From Malus domestica (Eukaryota > Streptophyta > Magnoliopsida > Rosales > Rosaceae), in NCBI RefSeq assembly GCF_042453785.1, contig NC_091672.1:1679001-1743000 (forward strand): 64,000 nt of DNA, given 5' to 3'. The notes below the pieces were generated by a model that saw only the letters and a list, made by a program, of their open reading frames with translations, was not told the origin of the DNA and searched no databases. How positions within the stretch are numbered: position 1 is the first letter of the stretch; the number at the start of each line of letters is the position of its first letter. Below, one piece after another: positions 60,832 through 64,000 of the stretch. Made by a program: the position numbers and the translations under genes.

Positions 60832-61492
60832 ATTTAAACCTATTAATCTTCTTTCCACATTTAATTTAGAAATTTTGTCTCACAAACTTACCATTTTACC
60901 CTCTAATACAAAATTTATAAACTTGAAAAAATTATACAAACACATAAACCCATCCAACCACCTACCCTAGCAACAATCGGACTTGATTATGGTCATCATC
61001 AAGCAACCAATCAACAACCTTGCTAGGCTGGTTAAGACCAAGCCTTTCTTGAAGATCATACAATTGGATTGCAGTGGGTACCGATAGCCTCACCCTCCGA
61101 TCTCGAAGCCCTCTTATGGTGCAAACCTTGCCATGCCTGTCCTTTCCTCCAAAAGCTCGAGACGCATGCACAATCCTTGGATCCTTCAACCTTGGCCATG
61201 GAGTTGATGAACGAGATAAATTAGGGTTTGATGAGATTTTATTAGCTTCTTTGGCGACACATTCTCTTGATGTCGTCGAAGACCACAACCGCCCTCCACT
61301 ATATTTTTGTTGTTCTTCTCCACCCTCCGGCAATCCATTTTCCAATTTCCGGCAGCCAATTGTGGTTGGATTTTTTGCCAGTTGATAATATATTTCTACA
61401 CCCATATTTTCTTTAGGGCATAATTGGAATATAAAATTTAACAAAAATTTAATGGGTGTAGAAATAAGTTTATTGGGTCCATATAAAATCTC
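60832..61492. mobile_element. Candidate Pack-MULE carrying a TCP gene fragment
   Basis: The left end reads GAGAAATTTTATTTAAACC and the right end, on the other strand, GAGATTTTATATGGACCCAA. Both resemble each other over about 60 bp and the termini of the foldback MULE at 13534-17780. The segment encloses TCP-coding DNA on the minus strand. No matching 9-bp target duplication was found, so the call is tentative. Confidence 0.5.
60962..61444 (-). pseudogene. Truncated CIN-class TCP transcription factor fragment
   Basis: An open 160-codon frame includes a clear class II TCP DNA-binding domain at residues 88-148: [40 protein letters not shown] and SKVVDWLL. It resembles the TCP5/13/17 group. The domain breaks off in the second helix at WLLD (near 61000); the family continues with about 10 more helix residues and a long C-terminal region, both absent. 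Upstream, residues 1-25 are read from transposon-end-like DNA, so the natural start is missing. Up to the break the domain is well preserved, so truncation is recent. It could at most encode a binding fragment without the activation region. Confidence 0.75.
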
Positions 61493-62295
61493 ATTAGATT
61501 AAATAATGAAATTGACTCCATTTTACATTTTTATTTGTTGTAAAAAAGACTCTTAAAAATAGTCAAATGACTCAATTGTCATGTAAATTATGGCATCTCC
61601 TTGAAGAAAACTTTGATGTCATTTAGTCATACTTGGCGTACCCTCAACAGTCTTTTCCTTACCTAATTGCACAAAACATCTAAAAAAATGTCAAAGAGAA
61701 TTTCCTTGGACATAATTAAAGGAGTCATTGAAAGGTGACTGAAACACTGGAAATGAGGCAAGTGACTCTTTACCACAGTGATGGAGAGGAATATTGCTCT
61801 TGCACAACGGTGTGAGTACAAACCTTGTCGGCTCCCTAAAGAGTCGGAAAAAAATGGAAACGGGGACTACCCGAGCTAATGATAAGGCAACAACACTTTC
61901 CGGCCTAGTCCCATAAATTGATTATAACGATATCGTGGAAATGCACGAACCCATGGAGTTTCCTATTCCTCAACCAATTCGGTTGTGTTAGACCTGAGAT
62001 TGACCTAACATTTAGTTATATGCTAGCTAGAGATGCTCTAACATAATCAAACCAATGACATTGTTTGTTTCTTACGTGTAATGAGTTATTCCTCTTTTGA
62101 TGACAGCGTGGTACCATTTCATCACATCCTTAAATAACCTCATGCTTAGCCAACCCATAAGTCTTTATGGAGTGTATGATGATCGTAAAAATTATCACAT
62201 AACTATTTGATTTTTAATTTTAATTTTTTACAAATATAAGAAAAATACGTTAAAGAAATGATGAATGAAGTGTTGCAGTAAAGATGTGAATGTAC
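61493..62295. other. Intergenic DNA with a SINE-like patch
   Basis: About 61775-61880 (ACCACAGTGATGG, then GTGAGTACAAACC) resembles the tRNA-derived head found in the foldback spacer at 15450-15590. The rest shows nothing recognisable. Confidence 0.4.
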
Positions 62296-62430
62296 CATTT
62301 AGTACTACGGTCTAATGATATGCCTCTTTACTTGTAAATGATAGGTCTTAGGTTTGATTCTCGTAAAAGATGAATTTAAACATTATTGTTAACCCATTGT
62401 GTGACTTAGCTCATTGTGAGGCTCTTGGTT
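62296..62430 (+). mobile_element. tRNA-derived SINE
   Basis: An A-box-like TAGTACTACGGTCTAATG is followed by the B-box-like TAGGTTTGATTCTCG about 40 bases later, then AACCCATTGTG. The wording matches a widespread dicot SINE type. Flanking duplications were not identified. Confidence 0.6.
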
Positions 62431-63057
62431 ATGGAATTAATTGTGATTACTTATCCTTCTCCTTCATCTTCATATCTCTTGTTTTGATCTTCCAAGTTCG
62501 TCTTGAGTTAGAAAAGACCAGGGATTTGTTGTCCCTGAATTTATGTCTCCCTTCATGTCCCCTTCTAATTACGTCCTTTAATTTAACTTGTAATTTAACA
62601 GTGTCAAATGTTTAATAAGGTTTTTTTTTTATCAAAAAATGTTTAATAAGGTTAAATAAATAAAAACTAAAAGTTAAAAAATTAAAACCAACAGCCACTT
62701 AAATTCCCATCAACACCAATTCGACAGCCAACAACACCGGTCTATCATCAGAGAACTCCACGGCCGGCGAAACCTCATTTTCTCTCAGTTTGCCATTTTT
62801 TTCTCCGTTCAAATACCCAATCGTGATCGACCCAGCCGTCAAACATCAAATTTTATGTAAATTTTGGTTTGAGGAAGCAAGGAAGAAATCCGTGTAAGTT
62901 TATGAGTATGAGTTATGGAAGGAATCAGTTCTTGTGTTTAAGATTGATATGGAAAAGTCTTGGTCAAAAGCCTTAACTTATTTGGTTTCCTTGTGGACTA
63001 AGTTTTGTGAGATTCTGAATAATCCTTGTGGGATTAGAAATCGGTAATAGAACATGT
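62431..63057. other. Intergenic DNA, no gene recognised
   Basis: A moderately GC-rich patch at 62690-62860 looks like a gene leader (TTCGACAGCC, CCACGGCCGGCG), and a splice-donor-like GTGTAAGT lies near 62891. No coding frame follows inside the window. It could be the 5' part of a gene on the plus strand or decayed gene DNA. Confidence 0.35.
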
Positions 63058-64000
63058 TTGGGATTGATATGTTGTATCAATTGTGATGTTTGAATCCTAA
63101 GTCTATTCTAATAGGGAATGATCACCAAGTCCAAAATCAACAAGCTCACAATCACACACCAAAATACATTTCAAAATATGGAATTCAAGAATCTAATCTG
63201 TACAACACAGAATCGATCCAACAATCACAGCATATCTGATCTATACATTCATGTGAAACAATGTTAGAGTAATACCAAAACATTACTCCCACTGATATTA
63301 GCCAACTTCATAACAGAATACTAATTATCAGAACACATTTATCAAACTCAATAGTATAATAACAGTTTATAAAGAATGCTCCAGCAAAATCCAAAATGAT
63401 CTTCTTAGCAATCTCAACTATTATTAGATAAACTTGTCTTCTGGATCAATTAATCACATAATTGGAAAAATTGAACACCAAAATAAACTACCAACTAGAT
63501 AAGCATAACTAAGCCAACTAGACTACTATAGTTCTGGGAATCTTCAAGCTCATCGTTGCCATGTTCTAACTGAACAAAAGCAACTATCTTCAAGCCCTTA
63601 AATAGTACACTCCCACTTATCTAGGCCATACTTAACACAACCAAGTTAAGTACAAGTATATTAACTAAAAATCATTCCAATACAATGAATGACTAATCAG
63701 AATCCATATGGAAACCAAATTTGTTTCCTTTTGAATGCTAACATCATAGGATCCTTCTCATTACTTAAACAAATTAAGTAACACAAATAATTCAACCAAT
63801 TGCTTCAATAAAACCATAAACTGGTTTTTAAGCATCCAAATGAATTATTATGGTTCTTCCAGACAATAGGACTTGGAACTCTATATAACCGTATATTGCA
63901 AGAGCAGTGGCATAAGCTTTTATAGCACTCCTTTTGTCATTCCCTATTAGAATAGACTTAGGATTCAAACATCACAATTGATACAACATATCAATCCCAA
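63058..64000. repeat. Perfect 64-bp inverted repeats enclosing 815 bp, cut by window end
   Basis: 63058-63121 (starts TTGGGATTGATATGTTGTAT) and 63937-64000 (the exact complement) match at 64 of 64 positions by eye. The enclosed 815 bp has no coding frame and includes ACTCCCACT words often seen near LTR-element polypurine tracts. The right repeat ends exactly at the window edge, so the structure may continue. Confidence 0.7.

Overview
The window is nuclear DNA of a flowering plant. The genes have many short exons with AT-rich GT-AG introns, and the products are typically plant ones (CslA mannan synthase, P-type PPR protein, type II peroxiredoxin with a plastid transit peptide, HD2 histone deacetylase, TCP and FAR1 family proteins). 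Cassandra elements carrying 5S rRNA sequence, many small foldback elements and close matches to remembered proteins suggest a woody rosid, most likely Rosaceae (apple or pear group). The genus is inference; no search was run.

Layout. 1-6.7 kb: gene-free, with hAT and MITE remnants. 7.3-12.3 kb (+): nine-exon CSLA9-type mannan synthase. 13.5-17.8 kb: a 4.25-kb foldback Mutator-like element with a solo LTR in one arm. 18.4-19.4 kb: a Cassandra tandem of three LTRs. 21.4-23.9 kb (+): intronless PPR gene, followed by a decayed duplicate of its 3' end. 25.8-26.5 kb (-): plastid peroxiredoxin IIE. 26.8-33.2 kb: MITE-rich spacer. 33.4-36.7 kb (+): 15-exon enolase. 37.9 kb (-): tRNA-Leu(UAA). 38.2-40.8 kb (+): U2AF35 splicing factor. 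43.2-47.1 kb (-): ten-exon HD2 histone deacetylase with an AT-AC (U12-type) intron and a Cassandra element in intron 1. 49.4-50.1 kb (-): CDI-like nucleotide-sugar transferase family gene. 53.5-54.7 kb (-): the last four exons of gamma-tocopherol methyltransferase. 55.7-59.7 kb: an autonomous-looking Mutator-like transposon with 292-bp inverted repeats and a FAR1-type transposase. 60.8-61.5 kb: a TCP gene fragment between Mutator-like ends. 63.1-64.0 kb: a perfect inverted repeat cut by the window edge.

The host genes are unrelated housekeeping and cell-wall genes and form no operon or pathway. The theme linking the accessory DNA is Mutator-like activity: one full element, one giant foldback, several MITEs with 9-bp target duplications, and one candidate gene-capture element. 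Exon models were built by hand; every CDS model given closes in frame with the stated splice sites. Initiation codons were checked, and starts that would rest on TTG or GTG were moved to the first ATG (PPR protein and CDI-like gene).
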